Assembly: GCA_021324755.1 (NCBI GenBank) | Contig: JAJPIL010000014.1 | Coordinates: forward strand, 310,001-374,000 | DNA from: Pseudomonadota bacterium | GTDB taxonomy: Bacteria; Desulfobacterota; Binatia; Binatales; Binataceae | Direction: 5' to 3' | Length of the DNA: 64,000 nucleotides | Shown here: positions 9,929 to 20,972 of the stretch, in pieces | How the letters are laid out: every line of letters starts with the position of its first letter | How positions within the stretch are numbered: the first letter of the stretch is position 1 | Translations under genes and position numbers: made by a program | Notes under the pieces: model-generated | Databases searched by the model: none | Told to the model about the DNA's origin: nothing | Seen by the model: only the letters and a program-made list of their open reading frames with translations

Positions 9929-10792
9929 TCAAACATATTTGCCGATTAAGGGACGAAGTTGCTCTTTCAGTTCGGCTGGTATGAGCTTTCGGTCAGTTAT
10001 GATGGCATCCTTGAGCGACGAGGAACATTTACAGGATCGCTCCTTGTCGGCGAGCCTGTGGGCGAGGTTCAGCACGATTTTTTGCGCGGTGACGACGTTT
10101 TCTTGAAGCACGCGCAAGACATCGCCGATTTCCACTTCCTTGTGGTCGCGATGCCAGCAATCGTAGTCGGTCACCATCGCCAAAACCGCATAACACATTT
10201 CAGCCTCGCGCGCCAGGCGCATTTCCTGCGCGGCAGTCATCCCGATCACGTCGGCCTTAAAGGCTCGGTAAAGCTCCGACTCCGCGCGCGTGGAAAACTG
10301 GGGGCCCTCGATACAAACGTAAGTACCTCCGCGATGGATCCGGGCGCCACTTGAGCGAGCGGCCTGCTCCACCTCGGAGGAAAATTCGTTGCATACGGGG
10401 TCCGCCAGCGACACGTGCGCGACGATTCCCGCGCCGAAAAAGGTGGAAGGCCGTCTAAAGGTCCGATCGATGAACTGATCGACGATTACAAAGTCACCGG
10501 GCGCGAAATCTTCTCGAAGACTTCCAACCGCGCTTACCGAAAGAAGATATTCGATGCCCAAAAGCTTCATTCCGAAGATATTTGCCCGATAATTGACCTC
10601 ACTTGGCAGTAAGCGGTGTCCGCGCCCGTGGCGCGACAAAAAGACCGCCTCGAGCTGTCCAAGACGCCCGCGGAAATAGACGTCCGACGGCTTGCCGAAA
10701 GGCGTGCTAAGTTCGATCGTCTCCAGCATTTCGAGACCGGCTATCTCGTAAAAGCCGCTACCGCCGATTATTCCGAGCGCCTTTTGCCCCAT
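9929..10792 (-). CDS. mtnP: S-methyl-5'-thioadenosine phosphorylase
   Basis: It cleaves methylthioadenosine with phosphate to adenine and methylthioribose 1-phosphate, the first step of methionine salvage. In 287 residues from ATG 10792 (GGAG six bases upstream; the GTG at 10804 is part of that site) it has GIIGGSGFYEI, then SRHGRGH for phosphate binding. It also has CIEGPQFSTRAES and TDYDCWH. The Asp pair in DYDCW marks MTAP rather than purine nucleoside phosphorylase, which has Asn. No other mtn gene is nearby, so the methylthioribose phosphate may be handled elsewhere or by the neighbouring PfkB pathway. Confidence 0.93.
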   Translation of the reverse strand: MGQKALGIIGGSGFYEIAGLEMLETIELSTPFGKPSDVYFRGRLGQLEAVFLSRHGRGHRLLPSEVNYRANIFGMKLLGIEYLLSVSAVGSLREDFAPGDFVIVDQFIDRTFRRPSTFFGAGIVAHVSLADPVCNEFSSEVEQAARSSGARIHRGGTYVCIEGPQFSTRAESELYRAFKADVIGMTAAQEMRLAREAEMCYAVLAMVTDYDCWHRDHKEVEIGDVLRVLQENVVTAQKIVLNLAHRLADKERSCKCSSSLKDAIITDRKLIPAELKEQLRPLIGKYV

Positions 10793-11002
10793 ATCAGTCT
10801 CCACACCTTGACGTTCGTCGTGTCAGTTGACCAGATGCCCGAGGGCTCTCCCGTATCGCGCCAAGCTTTGTCTCAAGTTCGTTCGTCTTTGCTCACGAGC
10901 AAAGAGGACTCGTGCCGCGAGGCTTTTGACGTTTTGCAAATCCAAAATTCCCATGCCGCGTTCGTTGGTCGGATCCAATACGGCGAATCTCGACTGCTGC
11001 TC

Positions 11003-12163
11003 TCAGGCCGATGGCGACTTTAAAGTCGATCCGTCTTCTTCAGGCGTGGAATTCAAGGTCACCTTTTGGTGGTCTACGAGAGTGCGCAACTGGCCGCACG
11101 CCGCGGCGATGTCCGTGCCTCGGCTTTCGCGAATTGTAGCCGTAATTCCGGCCTGACGTAAGGTTGCCTGGAATCGCTGTGCCTGTTCGCGGGGAGTCGA
11201 TTCGAAGGCGCTACCTTCGAACGGGTTGAAATAGATCAGGTTTACTTTGCACCTCAGCGGAGCAAGCAGTCTCGCTAGGCGTTTGGCGTCGGCGATCGAA
11301 TCATTTACCCCTTTTAACAAGACGTACTCGAACGTGATTCGCGACCGGCCCTTTAAGGGCAGGTTTCGACACGCTTCGAGCAGCGTCTGAATCGGGAAGC
11401 GTCGGTTCACCGGCATCAGCCAGTCGCGCTGGGCGTCGGTCGTAGCGGTCAGCGATACCGCGAGGTTGACCCCAGTTTCGCGGAGCAGGCGCTCGATGAG
11501 CGGCACCAGACCCACCGTCGACACCGTGATACGCCTGGGCGAAATAGCCATTCCCCACGGCGCCGTCATCACTTGGAGCGCTTGACGCAGGCGTGGGTAG
11601 TTCGCCAACGGCTCGCCCATCCCCATGAATACGTAATTGGTAAAGGTTTCGGCCGTTGCAAGTGTACGGCAGGCTGCCAGAATTTGACCCAGAATTTCGC
11701 CAGCTGTCAAATTGCGCCTAAGCCCCATCTGCGCCGTAGCGCAAAACGCGCATCGCATCGCGCATCCCACCTGGCTCGAGACGCAAAGCGTAAGCCGGCC
11801 ATCGGCGGGAATGATCACGCTCTCGATCGTTTCGCCGTCGCGAAGTTGCAGCAACAATTTGCTCGTGCCGTCCGACGAAACCCTCTTTGCAGCGAGCTGT
11901 GGCAAGCCTACGTCGTAGGTCTCCGCAAGTCTGAGTCGCAGCGACTTGGGCAGGTCGGTCATCTCGGCAAATGAAAAGCGTCGGCCCCGATAGATCCATC
12001 TCATGACCTGTCGGGCGCGATAAGGCGCTTCACCCCACTGGCGAAAAGCCGCCTCGAGCTCCTGTAGCGAAATTTCCAGAATATCGGCCTTCGATGGGCG
12101 AAGTTCTTCGCTCGCAGACGGAGCGATTTGATCGTCTAAGTGAGTTTCCAACGGAGCACTCAC
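11003..12163 (-). CDS. rlmN: 23S rRNA (adenine-C2)/tRNA methyltransferase, radical SAM
   Basis: RlmN methylates C2 of A2503 in 23S rRNA and A37 in some tRNAs. The 386 residues carry the radical SAM triad Cys134, Cys138 and Cys141 in VGCAMRCAFC and the GMGEPLANY motif for SAM. Cys356 in AAACGQL, near the end, is the methyl-carrying resumption Cys. The fixed Cys spacing separates it from the resistance enzyme Cfr only weakly, but length and the N-terminal PYRARQVMRWIYRG are typical of RlmN. It lies 274 bases downstream of ndk and likely has its own promoter; mtnP follows after 210 bases. Confidence 0.95.
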   Translation of the reverse strand: MSAPLETHLDDQIAPSASEELRPSKADILEISLQELEAAFRQWGEAPYRARQVMRWIYRGRRFSFAEMTDLPKSLRLRLAETYDVGLPQLAAKRVSSDGTSKLLLQLRDGETIESVIIPADGRLTLCVSSQVGCAMRCAFCATAQMGLRRNLTAGEILGQILAACRTLATAETFTNYVFMGMGEPLANYPRLRQALQVMTAPWGMAISPRRITVSTVGLVPLIERLLRETGVNLAVSLTATTDAQRDWLMPVNRRFPIQTLLEACRNLPLKGRSRITFEYVLLKGVNDSIADAKRLARLLAPLRCKVNLIYFNPFEGSAFESTPREQAQRFQATLRQAGITATIRESRGTDIAAACGQLRTLVDHQKVTLNSTPEEDGSTLKSPSA

Positions 12164-12437
12164 GCGGATGACTAACGGTCGAGCTTTAAGTCTACCAAGG
12201 AACTTGGTCGACGCGAAGGCTTGTTCTCGTTCTGCCTGCGTCCTCCGAATCAGGGGTCCTGTGCGTCAAGCGACTCGAGCAATTAAGGCCAAGTCAAGGC
12301 AAAAAAGCCCAAAATCTGCTTTCCTAAATAAATTATGACCTAGGCGGCATTAAATCTGCAAAGCTCGACAATGGCCCCTTGAGCCTTGTGGAGTATTCGG
12401 CAAGCAAAGGCAGCAAGATTAGCACATTTAAGTTCGA

Positions 12438-12878
12438 TCAGCCGACTCGATCCAGCGTCGAGAAAAAGAAATTCACTTCGCGCTGGGCAGTTTCTGGGCC
12501 GTCTGACCCGTGAACCACGTTTTTTTCAATATCCGTTCCGAATTGTCGCCTAATAGTTCCTGGCGCAGCCTTTGCGGGATCGGTCGCTCCCATCAGTGCC
12601 CGCCAACGCTCGATCGCACGCTCGCCCTCTAGTATCGCCACTACGATCGGACCTGACGACATGTACTGGCAGAGTGAAGCGAAAAAGGGGCGCTCGCGGT
12701 GGACTTCGTAGAATTGCTGAGCCTGCTGAACAGTCAGGTGCACCATCTTGAGCGCTCGGATTTTAAACCCGTTGCTTTCGATTTGACGCAAAATTTCGCC
12801 GCTCAGCCCCCGCGCAACGGCGTCCGGCTTTATAATCGCAAGCGTAGACTCGACCGAAGTATCGGAACCGACACCCAT
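12438..12878 (-). CDS. ndk: Nucleoside diphosphate kinase
   Basis: It transfers the gamma phosphate of ATP to nucleoside diphosphates through a phosphohistidine. The 146 residues include LAIIKPDAV at 13-21 and the catalytic His123 in NVVHGSD. A short four- to nine-residue lead (MGVGSDTSV) precedes the usual start; an alternative start is not supported by a better ribosome site. It follows sucD by 65 bases. The ndk-suc pairing makes sense because succinyl-CoA synthetase makes GTP or ATP that NDK can exchange. Confidence 0.96.
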   Translation of the reverse strand: MGVGSDTSVESTLAIIKPDAVARGLSGEILRQIESNGFKIRALKMVHLTVQQAQQFYEVHRERPFFASLCQYMSSGPIVVAILEGERAIERWRALMGATDPAKAAPGTIRRQFGTDIEKNVVHGSDGPETAQREVNFFFSTLDRVG

Positions 12879-12943
12879 GGTTCTAAGCTTGTCTGCCTCC
12901 GAATGTGTTTTTGATCCTTGACAAGTTTGCTTTCGGTGTGTGA

Positions 12944-13822
12944 TTAGTTGCGGGCCCCGAGGACGGCTTTCATCGTCGAGCCCAGCTCAGCCGGGCTCAT
13001 CGCCACGGTCGCGCCTGCAGCTCTGAGCGCGGCTATCTTTTCTTGCGCGCTGCCCCGACCGCCGGCGATTATCGCCCCCGCATGGCCCATCCGTCGCCCT
13101 TTGGGAGCGGTCTGGCCTGCGACATAAGCCACGACTGGCTTCTTGAAGTGGTTTTTAATGTACTCGGCGGCCTCTTCCTCGGCAGTACCGCCTATTTCGC
13201 CGATCAGGACCACGGCCTCGGTAGCTGGGTCTTGGTTGAAAAGCTTTAGGATATCCACCGTGTTGAGCCCTATTATCGGGTCGCCGCCGATGCCCACGCA
13301 GGTGGACTGACCTAAACCGAGCTGCGTCAACTGGTTGACCGCCTCATAAGTCAAGGTGCCTGACCGGGACACGACACCGATCGGTCCGGGACGGTAAATA
13401 TGGGCTGGCATGATTCCGATTTTGCATTCACCGGGCGTCATGATTCCCGGACAGTTGGGGCCGATAAGTTTGCTCGCTCTCCCGGCCATAAAGCGCTTGA
13501 CCTTGACCAAGTCGAGCGTCGGGATGCCTTCGGTGATACAAACCACGAGCTCGATGCCGGCCGCCACGGCTTCCATAATCGCGTCGGCAGCATAAGGGGC
13601 AGGAACGTAGATTACAGAAGCGTTAGCGTCGGTTGCCCGCTTTGCTTGCTCGACGGTGTCAAAAATGGGGATTCCTTCGAACTGAGTTCCGCCTTTTCCA
13701 GGCACTACGCCAGCCACCATCTGCGTGCCGTACTGCTTGCAGGCCAAAGTGTGGAAGCGGCCCGCGGCGCCGGTGATGCCTTGCGTGATGACACGGGTAT
13801 GTTTGTTGACCAGGATGCTCAT
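12944..13822 (-). CDS. sucD: Succinyl-CoA synthetase, alpha subunit
   Basis: With SucC it converts succinyl-CoA, ADP or GDP and phosphate to succinate, CoA and NTP in the TCA cycle. In 292 residues it has the CoA-binding lead [16 protein letters not shown] and [12 protein letters not shown]. The phosphorylated His247 is in [11 protein letters not shown], one residue off E. coli His246. It begins ten bases after the sucC stop, so the two are co-translated. It is followed by ndk. Confidence 0.97.
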   Translation of the reverse strand: MSILVNKHTRVITQGITGAAGRFHTLACKQYGTQMVAGVVPGKGGTQFEGIPIFDTVEQAKRATDANASVIYVPAPYAADAIMEAVAAGIELVVCITEGIPTLDLVKVKRFMAGRASKLIGPNCPGIMTPGECKIGIMPAHIYRPGPIGVVSRSGTLTYEAVNQLTQLGLGQSTCVGIGGDPIIGLNTVDILKLFNQDPATEAVVLIGEIGGTAEEEAAEYIKNHFKKPVVAYVAGQTAPKGRRMGHAGAIIAGGRGSAQEKIAALRAAGATVAMSPAELGSTMKAVLGARN

Positions 13823-13832
13823 GACAGACCAC

Positions 13833-14999
13833 CTACTTGCTTGACGCTAGCGCGACCACGCGCCGAGCGGCGTCCTCCATGTCGGTTGCGGCTATTATCT
13901 TTAGGCCCGAGGCATTGAGGATCTGTCGACCCTGCTCGACGTTGGTGCCCTCCATTCGCACCACCAGCGGAACATTAAGCCCCACTTGGCGGGCTGCCTC
14001 GACCACTCCCTGGGCCAATACGTCGCATCGCATGATTCCGCCGAAAATGTTGATCAAAACCGCTTTCACCCGCGGGTCGGAAAGCAAAATCTTGAACGCT
14101 GCGGCTACCTTCTGGGCATCCGCTCCACCGCCGATATCGAGGAAGTTTGCGGGCTCGGCTCCGTGGAACTTGATGATATCCATCGTTGCCATAGCCAGCC
14201 CCGCCCCATTGACCATGCATCCGATGTTTCCGTTCAGCTGAACGTAGCTAAGATTGTATTTGCTTGCCTCTCGCTCGCTCGGGTCTTCCTCCTCGGGATC
14301 GCGCAATTCCTGAAGCTCAGGATGACGGAAGAGTCCGTTGTCGTCGAAGACCATCTTGGCGTCCAAACATAACAAACGGCCTTCGCTGGTGACCACGAGC
14401 GGGTTTATTTCAATGAGCGAGGCGTCGGTATCGAAAAACGCCCGATAGAGCGCGCCGAGCAAGTTGTGGAACTCGGTTATCTGCCGGTCCCTGAGCCCCA
14501 GGGCCAAGGCAAGCTTGCGGCTTTGAAAGCCGGCCACGCCGATCGTGATATCGATCGGCTCGGTCAATATCTGTTCGGGGCTTGTCCTAGCTATCTCCTC
14601 GATATCCATGCCCCCCGCGGCGCTTGCGATTATGGCTGGCGCCTCTGACTTACGGTCGACGAGCATGGCCAGATAAAGCTCGCGTGAGACCTGGCTTGCG
14701 GCCTCGACGTAAACGCGCCTGACGACGCGACCCTCGGGACCGGTTTGGTGCGTGACAAGAGGCTTCCCCAGCAGCGAGGCAGCGAAACTTCGGGCTTGCT
14801 CGGCACTGCTGACAAGTTTTACGCCCCCAGCCTTGCCACGGCCGCCCGCGTGAATTTGGGCTTTGACCACCGCCTGCGGCTCCCCAAGAAATTCAAAAGC
14901 GGCCGCAGCCTCGTCAGGCGTCGCAGCTACCTTACCTCTGGGGACGGGCGCGCCGTATTTTCCCAGGATAGCTTTTGCTTGGTATTCGTGAACGTTCAT
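13833..14999 (-). CDS. sucC: Succinyl-CoA synthetase, beta subunit
   Basis: The nucleotide-binding subunit of succinyl-CoA synthetase. Starting at ATG 14999 it has 388 residues, the standard length, and opens [16 protein letters not shown]. The open frame reaches 20 codons further, but that part has no homology. The ATP-grasp region includes [18 protein letters not shown], and the C-terminal part has [10 protein letters not shown], which cradles the active-site helix. There is no good Shine-Dalgarno before the ATG. It follows mdh after 243 bases and precedes sucD. Confidence 0.96.
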   Translation of the reverse strand: MNVHEYQAKAILGKYGAPVPRGKVAATPDEAAAAFEFLGEPQAVVKAQIHAGGRGKAGGVKLVSSAEQARSFAASLLGKPLVTHQTGPEGRVVRRVYVEAASQVSRELYLAMLVDRKSEAPAIIASAAGGMDIEEIARTSPEQILTEPIDITIGVAGFQSRKLALALGLRDRQITEFHNLLGALYRAFFDTDASLIEINPLVVTSEGRLLCLDAKMVFDDNGLFRHPELQELRDPEEEDPSEREASKYNLSYVQLNGNIGCMVNGAGLAMATMDIIKFHGAEPANFLDIGGGADAQKVAAAFKILLSDPRVKAVLINIFGGIMRCDVLAQGVVEAARQVGLNVPLVVRMEGTNVEQGRQILNASGLKIIAATDMEDAARRVVALASSK

Positions 15000-15242
15000 G
15001 TGGAGTAAGTTACCGCTTATGTTCTTTGGCGCTGGCGCTTGGGCGCCTCCCAGAAACATAGCGCGCTCAAGTCAGCCAGCAAAGTTCGCGACAAAACTCT
15101 GCACTCGAACAAGCGTGCCTCGAGCTATCTCGCTATAAAAACCTTTTTCACTCTGCAAGCAGACATGCGCTTGTGTAGCGCGATTGCCGTGTTGCTTCAT
15201 CCAAATCGAGGCTCTAAGAGAGCCTGCTCAGCCTCGACCAGC

Positions 15243-16175
15243 TTAAAGGACCTTGTCCATCGCTGCAACCAGTTCGCGCACATGCGCAACCGAGCGCTCG
15301 AACGCGCTTCGTTCAGCGGGCGTAAGCTCGATCTCTATTACTTTTTCTACTCCTCCCGCGCCGAGCAATACTGGCACCCCAGCGTAGCAGCCCGACACAC
15401 CGTACTCGCCCTCGAGATAAGCGGCGCAGGGCAAGATCTTTTTGCGGTCGAGCAGATAGGCCTCGACCATCTCCCATATAGCCGCCGCAGGCGCATAGTA
15501 GGCTGAAGTTTTCATTAGGTTTACGATCTCGCCACCGCCTTGGCGCGTGCGCTGTTCGATCTCGTCCAGACGTTCAGGTGGTATCAGTCGTTCGACAGGC
15601 ACGCCGCCTACGGTGGTGTGGCTTCGGATCGGCACCATATCGTCTCCGTGTCCGCCTAGCACCATCGCCGACACGCTTGCAACCGAGACGCCGAGCTCGG
15701 CCGCGATGAAGGTTCTGTAGCGCGCGGAATCAAGAACGCCAGCTTGCCCCACCACTCGATTTTTGGGGAAGCCGGTTTCGCGCTTGATCTGGGTCACCAT
15801 CGCGTCGAGCGGGTTCGTAACCGTGATCACGAAAGCGTTGGGGCAGAGCTCCTTGATCGCGCGTCCTACGGTGGACATCACGCCGGCGTTGACCTTCAAG
15901 AGGTCGTCGCGCGACATCCCGGGTTTGCGTGGCACGCCGGCTGTTATCACACAGCAATCGGCACCCTCGATGTCGCGAATATTGGTCGAGCCGCTGACGC
16001 GGACGTCGACCCCAACCACGGGCGCGGCCTCGAGCATGTCGAGCGCCTTGCCTTGAGGCAGGCCGTCCACGACGTCGTACAAGAAAATATCGCCCAGCCC
16101 GCTCAAGAAGCACATATGCGCGCACGTTGCGCCAACGTTGCCAGCACCAATAAAGGCGATCTTCTTTCTTGCCAT
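15243..16175 (-). CDS. mdh: Malate dehydrogenase (LDH-like type)
   Basis: It oxidises malate to oxaloacetate with NAD+. The 310 residues are of the lactate-dehydrogenase-like MDH group. GAGNVGATCAH starts the NAD fold, and Asp34 in LYDVVDG favours NAD. Arg83 and Arg89 lie in GVPRKPGMSRDD, where Arg selects a dicarboxylate over lactate. Arg152 and catalytic His176 in GGHGDDMV complete the site. It lies between icd (138 bases upstream) and sucC. Confidence 0.95.
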   Translation of the reverse strand: MARKKIAFIGAGNVGATCAHMCFLSGLGDIFLYDVVDGLPQGKALDMLEAAPVVGVDVRVSGSTNIRDIEGADCCVITAGVPRKPGMSRDDLLKVNAGVMSTVGRAIKELCPNAFVITVTNPLDAMVTQIKRETGFPKNRVVGQAGVLDSARYRTFIAAELGVSVASVSAMVLGGHGDDMVPIRSHTTVGGVPVERLIPPERLDEIEQRTRQGGGEIVNLMKTSAYYAPAAAIWEMVEAYLLDRKKILPCAAYLEGEYGVSGCYAGVPVLLGAGGVEKVIEIELTPAERSAFERSVAHVRELVAAMDKVL

Positions 16176-16313
16176 AGCTCAGATTAGCGAGCCTTGTCCC
16201 GCTCCTCCCTCGTTCGATTATTCATCGACTTACCGACGGCCTGCCGTCTTGGATTAGCCGGACCGACGGTCAGCACCCGAAAGCTGGAGCTGCCAGTAAG
16301 GTTTGCAAGGAAG

Positions 16314-17564
<1,251 letters not shown>

Positions 17565-18046
17565 AGCACAACCTCGCTCTTAGATGTGAAATCGCCTTAT
17601 GCCTAGTGTGTCAGAGTTGGCGAGAATTTATAACATCCGCTGACAAATTTCCTATAGTTGGCGACGCTATGCGCCTGGCCCCGCTATAGCCGAGACCGAG
17701 TTTCGCCGGTTTTCGCTCGTCGTTTGGCTGGTGGCAAGCCTTATCGGCTTTTGGCGAGTTGGCACGCAAGCGATGATCGTAAAGCGTAAATGGCCTTCGT
17801 GAAATAAGTCACGGTAAAGACTTCAAGTATTGTTTCGGCAAGGCAGGTGATCTAGTTGCCAGCACAAAGCAAGGTAGCGCCGGACGAGATTTCCTGAGCA
17901 TTGACGCTAACAAATCATCTCGCGGTAAGCGCGAGCTACTAGCTTGCGCTTTATCCAAAACAGTCCGCCTTGGCTCGTGAAGTTGACAGGCGAAAGCCTA
18001 GTTTTGAGCGGGCTTTAGCTCGGGAGTCCAAGCATTGGCGGCAGGC
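17565..18046. other. Intergenic stretch upstream of icd
   Basis: It separates icd from the LarA-like gene. An AT-rich patch at about 17615-17660 is the most likely site of the icd promoter, but no sigma-70 pair with good spacing is convincing. I see no RNA gene, repeat or coding sequence. Confidence 0.4.
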
Positions 18047-19369
18047 TCATGCAGCCTCGCGACGGGCATAGCCGAGCAGTGGTTCGAGGTTTCCCTCGGA
18101 GTCGAACTTAAACGGTTTGGGCTCGCTCAGGACCTCGAATAGCGCAGGATTCTCTCTTACGTAGGGCATCATCGGCTCGGAGACTTCGATCTCTTCCAAC
18201 GCAAGAGTGTTATGGATTCGGACGAGTTTGCACTCTTGGGGCTTGACCCGGATTGCCGTCTTTACGGCGAGGCTTATCGCTTCCTTGTCGTTGTTCATGA
18301 TGATAGGGATGGCGCCGCCGTCCAGATAGGCCGAGGTGATAACGTTGGCATAGGTCTGCGCGATGTCCATCTCGCGGTACAGACGCATCGTGATAACGTC
18401 AGCCATGCCTACACCGCAGGCATTGCCGTGCGTTTCGGGCGTGAGCCCCAAAACCACAATTTTGCCAACGCGCGGTTTCGCGTCCCACTCGATCGAGCGA
18501 ACGTTCCGGCCGATTACGTTCGGGTCCATACCGGCTCCGCTGATGTTTTTGCCGATGCGCTCCACCACTAAGACGTCGATTGTGTCGAAGTAAAGACGCG
18601 CCATCAGCTCCCTTGCTCGCGCTAAAAGCTCGGGCTCGCGTTCGAGAATCCGTTCAGCTGGTATTATCTCCAGAATCGCCGTTTGGTCGCTGGCATTTTC
18701 GACCAGGGCGACCCCGAAGCTTATGTTTTTCTTGGCCATGATGAATTTGGCTGCTTTCGGCAAAAGCTCGCCGAAGCTGTCCATTCCATGGGTATGGAGC
18801 TCGGTGGCGCCCGCAATTTTCCCCATACCGATCGTCATCATCTTGACGATGCCCGATTCGATCGGCCCGCGAAAGTTGGTATGGGGTTTGACGCGCGCTA
18901 CGAACGCGACGGAGTCTGCCTCCCAGGCGAATTTGTCCATGTAGATCGGCGTGCCGTCATCTAAATGTCCCAGTTTGACGACTTCCATTGTCGACCTAAT
19001 CGGGCAGCCGACGCGCTCTTCGGTGACCCCGTAACTTTCGAGCACTTTGCGTTGTCCCTCCGCGGTAGCTCCACCGTGACTCCCCATGGCCGGAAAAATG
19101 AAGGGTTTCGCGCCCAGCGCCTTGAGCTCCGCAACTACCGCTTTTACGCACTCGGCGAGATTGCTGATGCCGCGACTGCCGCATCCCAAAGCAACCGTCA
19201 TACCTGGCTTGATTTTGTCGCGTATCCAGGATTGTCGAAACTGCTCGGACACGGCCTGGGTTACGCTAGCCAGTTTCGGGCTCTGAAACTTTTGGCGAAT
19301 TCTGACCATCCGGGGAAGCGTAACGTCGAGTCCTCCAGCTATGTTGACTTCGATGCGGTTGCCTATCAT
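18047..19369 (-). CDS. LarA-like (lactate racemase N-terminal domain) protein
   Basis: A 440-residue protein of the LarA superfamily (DUF2088), whose founding member racemises lactate with a nickel-pincer nucleotide bound to a Lys. Visible family features are GCGSRGISN and GSHGGAT. The segment KPHTNFRGPIESGIVKMM is followed by ELHTHG, where the His and Lys could take the LarA roles of His174, Lys184 and His200. The His-to-Lys spacing is 13 rather than 10, so it is not a classical LarA. No larB, larC or larE is present here, so the substrate and even cofactor are open. GGGGAGG lies ten bases before ATG 19369. It is read after the xox genes but behind a terminator. Confidence 0.8.
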   Translation of the reverse strand: MIGNRIEVNIAGGLDVTLPRMVRIRQKFQSPKLASVTQAVSEQFRQSWIRDKIKPGMTVALGCGSRGISNLAECVKAVVAELKALGAKPFIFPAMGSHGGATAEGQRKVLESYGVTEERVGCPIRSTMEVVKLGHLDDGTPIYMDKFAWEADSVAFVARVKPHTNFRGPIESGIVKMMTIGMGKIAGATELHTHGMDSFGELLPKAAKFIMAKKNISFGVALVENASDQTAILEIIPAERILEREPELLARARELMARLYFDTIDVLVVERIGKNISGAGMDPNVIGRNVRSIEWDAKPRVGKIVVLGLTPETHGNACGVGMADVITMRLYREMDIAQTYANVITSAYLDGGAIPIIMNNDKEAISLAVKTAIRVKPQECKLVRIHNTLALEEIEVSEPMMPYVRENPALFEVLSEPKPFKFDSEGNLEPLLGYARREAA

Positions 19370-19616
19370 AAGGTTTCACCCTCCCCTTTTGCAGTGCCGA
19401 TAGCGCAAGGTTGCGTGCTCCGCACTCTAAAGAATGCTTTGCTACCGTGATGCGATTATCTTATCATAGTCCGTTTTATAGGAATTGGGGTCTCGCGATT
19501 GGCCAGCTGGACAAGCTAGTCGTCTGGCGGGAAGAGGCAACCGAACGTCGCAAAGCTGGTGCCTTAACTCGTCGGGTCTCGAGACGGAGCGATACGGTCG
19601 AAGCAGGTCGGAAACC

Positions 19617-19633
19617 AAAGCCCCCGGGGCTTT
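19617..19633 (-). terminator. Hairpin immediately after the XoxJ-cytochrome stop codon
   Basis: A perfect seven-base GC-rich stem, AAAGCCC and GGGCTTT, with a three-base loop begins within the TAA stop of the upstream gene. On the minus strand it is followed by GG and TTT, a weak T-tract. It should separate the xox transcript from the LarA-like gene at least partly. Confidence 0.5.
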
Positions 19634-20907
19634 TATTGCCTATGGTCCTGAAGGTAGCGAATGAAGGCGAAGATCTTTTTAATCTGGTCTTCGCTCAAGG
19701 CTCCCTTCCACGGTGGCATCCCTTGGTCAGCTTCGCCGTTAGTCACGACGGTTACGAAAAACGATTCTTCCTGCTCAGGAGGGATTCGTTTGAGCAGGTC
19801 AGGGATACTGCGCTCGGGATTGCCGGTTATGGCGTCGTCGCCATGGCAGTGGGCACAGCGAGAGTTGAACAGATGGCGTCCTTCCCGGGCTTGAGGACTC
19901 ATTTTAGCTTCGTCGATATCTGGCGGGTCGCCGTCCATCGCAGTTTGATCGTTCTGAGCCAACTTTTGGAGCCGACCTGCGTCCCTATCAGTGTGCCCTT
20001 TTGCGCTCACCTGTAAGAGTCCGGCCGATCTGGCTGTTGAGTGGCTAGCAATGGCGGGTAGGGGCGCGTTGCTACTTTGCGGCGAAGCCTTGGTAGGCTC
20101 CTTAACATCTATCGTGATCGGATTCCCTGAAGGGAACCCGTATTCTTCTTGCAAGTGGACAATCAGCGGTCCGACCTTTTCGAGTGCGCGGTCTAGCGCC
20201 CGGCGCAAATCCGCGTCATCCTTGCGTACGCCGATTGCTACCGGCCAATTAAGCCCGGGGCCGTTGGTCGGAATAACGTCAAAGCTGCTGCGAAGGTTGT
20301 ACTTGTTGTAGTAGCCGGCCGCTGGTCCCCATATGAAAGCCGCATCTGCCTCGCCCTTAGCTAGAACAGACATTGCTTCCTGCGGGCTGTCGCAGGTACG
20401 AGCCTCGATATCGTAGAGCGCCACCAAAACCTGTGGAAGCGTGCCAAATTGAACCGCTACGCGCTGGCCAGTAAGGTCGGCCAAGGAGCTTACTTTTTTG
20501 CCCCTATGGACAACCAGTGCATAACCTTCCCGCATGAACGGCCGCGTCAGGCTCAGGTATGGGGCGTGAAATCCATCGGTCGCAGGCAAGCCGACGTAAA
20601 CGTCGCATTGGTCGTTAGCGAAACCAAGACGCAGTGGCCGGTCTCCAGTACCTTCGATCCAAACGTATTGCGCGGCGCGTCCTATTTGAGGGCCAAGAGC
20701 GTCGATAAGTTCCAGATATAGCCCTTTGCGGGGTCCTCCGCGATGGGTAGTCGGAAGATTGTCCGGTTCAGCGCATACGCGTAGGGTTTGCGAGGGCCAC
20801 GCCTTCGACCATACGAGCCCCAGCAACAGGGGCGACAAAAAGCAAGCAGCCAGGCTACGGCACAGTCGCCTCTTTCGCCGACCACCGGTCTGCCTCTGTT
20901 CGAGCAT
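19633..20907 (-). CDS. Fusion of XoxJ-like periplasmic binding domain and c-type cytochrome
   Basis: A 424-residue exported protein with two functions usually on two genes. Residues 1-38 are a signal anchor or peptide with an Arg-rich n-region. Residues 40-265 form a type-3 solute-binding fold of the MxaJ/XoxJ kind (LRVCAEPDNLPTT, then CDVYVGLPATDGF, LTRPFMREGYALVV and LTGQRVAVQFGTLPQVLVAL). A Ser/Ala/Thr-rich linker runs to about 335. Residues 336-424 are a cytochrome c with CAHCH at 351-355 and Met397 in GMPPW as likely haem ligands. XoxJ is thought to activate XoxF, and XoxG is its electron acceptor. The gene follows the dehydrogenase by 65 bases. GAGG lies nine bases before ATG 20907. Confidence 0.85.
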   Translation of the reverse strand: MLEQRQTGGRRKRRLCRSLAACFLSPLLLGLVWSKAWPSQTLRVCAEPDNLPTTHRGGPRKGLYLELIDALGPQIGRAAQYVWIEGTGDRPLRLGFANDQCDVYVGLPATDGFHAPYLSLTRPFMREGYALVVHRGKKVSSLADLTGQRVAVQFGTLPQVLVALYDIEARTCDSPQEAMSVLAKGEADAAFIWGPAAGYYNKYNLRSSFDVIPTNGPGLNWPVAIGVRKDDADLRRALDRALEKVGPLIVHLQEEYGFPSGNPITIDVKEPTKASPQSSNAPLPAIASHSTARSAGLLQVSAKGHTDRDAGRLQKLAQNDQTAMDGDPPDIDEAKMSPQAREGRHLFNSRCAHCHGDDAITGNPERSIPDLLKRIPPEQEESFFVTVVTNGEADQGMPPWKGALSEDQIKKIFAFIRYLQDHRQ

Positions 20908-20972
20908 CAGCGCAGCCTCAAAGCTTGCGTGCGGGTCCGCGCGGGCAGCGTGCGCGGACCCGCAATTTTCGC

